In this document: positions 63,509 through 64,000 of the stretch, piece after piece
Numbering within the stretch: the first letter of the stretch is position 1
Layout of the letters: every line of letters begins with the position of its first letter
Assembly (NCBI RefSeq): GCF_005239225.2
Contig: NC_133292.1
Coordinates: 7,164,985 to 7,228,984, forward strand
Reading direction: 5' to 3'
Length of the DNA stretch: 64,000 bases
DNA from: Populus alba
Taxonomy: Eukaryota > Streptophyta > Magnoliopsida > Malpighiales > Salicaceae
The notes under the pieces: model-generated
What the model saw: only the letters and a program-made list of their open reading frames with translations
What the model was told of the DNA's origin: nothing
Database searches by the model: none
Program-made: the position numbers and the translations under genes

Positions 63509-64000
63509 TCGCACGATGAAATTGAGTCCATATCCATCTTCACTCCACTGTTCTCTATAAACGTGTATTGTCAATAATTGGCTTGATTCCTAGAACACCA
63601 GATTGGAAATTTAATCGCATTTAAATTCGAGAGACTACGAATGGGTGATCCTTAACAAAAGCCAAGTAGCTCAGCTAACATGCGCTTATCATTAGTTTCA
63701 TAATTATTGATTTAGCACTCGAGTCAAGGCTAAGGATATCCCATCGACAGAGGTTTCATTTTCTTAGCTCTAGCTGTGACTACCTGTAGTGATGAGTGAT
63801 TAAAAAAGAATCCATGGTGGTGGGTCACGCCTAGCTATGAAAACACCTAGTATGCAACGTCATTTTTCGTCAAAAACACTGTGAAAGAATCAACAAAAAT
63901 AAATTTGTGGGGTTGGGAGATTGACATAAATTATGAAAAGAAGGCACTAGCTAGAGGCGCCTGTTCCCCCCTCAAGAGAAGATAATTAAATAAAAACACT

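Larger units (their letters stand above)
61881..64000. other. AT-rich intergenic region, no gene seen
   Basis: Contains a (TA)n run at 62945-62969 and a (TTA)n run at 63486-63508. Short frames are low-complexity artefacts. Confidence 0.55.

Overview
The window is nuclear DNA of a dicot plant, most likely a poplar or close relative (Populus/Salicaceae). It has a high A+T background, genes split by AT-rich introns, an intron-containing elongator tRNA-Met, a Ty1/copia LTR retrotransposon, and many copies of AT-rich fold-back and degenerate tandem repeats that resemble those familiar from Populus genomes. The genus is an inference; the sequence alone does not prove it.

Layout, left to right. 885-6254 is a complete but decayed copia element on the minus strand, with 432 and 417 bp LTRs and a 5-bp target duplication ATTAC. 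7029-7114 is a minus-strand tRNA-Met(CAT) with a short intron. 10733-11476 is a single-exon plant glutaredoxin-domain protein with four C-terminal CxxC pairs. 11.5-16.8 kb is intergenic and holds a copia 3'-end relic and a 58-bp hairpin. 16801-22592 and 24673-30676 are two tandem minus-strand copies of the ubiquitin-activating enzyme E1 (UBA1), each with six coding exons and a likely extra 5' leader intron. All coding exons after the first have identical lengths in the two copies. 31.1-37.2 kb is repeat-rich intergenic DNA. 37199-40520 is a three-exon, minus-strand kinase-like gene whose catalytic motifs are degraded (a probable pseudokinase). 40.8-50.4 kb is a long gene-free, repeat-dense stretch with fold-back repeats, a degenerate tandem array and a ~190 bp direct duplication. 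50486-61069 is a 22-exon, plus-strand gene for the catalytic subunit of Rab3GAP, with one GC-AG intron. 61.1-64 kb is 3'UTR and AT-rich intergenic DNA.

The genes do not form an operon or an obvious functional cluster. The two E1 genes share one job: ATP-dependent activation of ubiquitin at the head of the ubiquitin-protein ligation cascade. The glutaredoxin-like protein, the kinase-like protein and the Rab GTPase regulator are unrelated neighbours.

All splice junctions were joined by hand. For E1 copy 1 (1090 aa), E1 copy 2 (1084 aa), the kinase-like gene (608 aa) and Rab3GAP (951 aa) the summed exon lengths stay in frame from start to stop, which is strong internal support for the models. 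I found no convincing previously undescribed system. The most unusual signals are the pseudokinase motif losses, the E1 tandem pair with conserved leader introns, a perfect 43-nt palindrome inside an E1 intron, and a copia LTR whose TATA box sits in a perfect hairpin.
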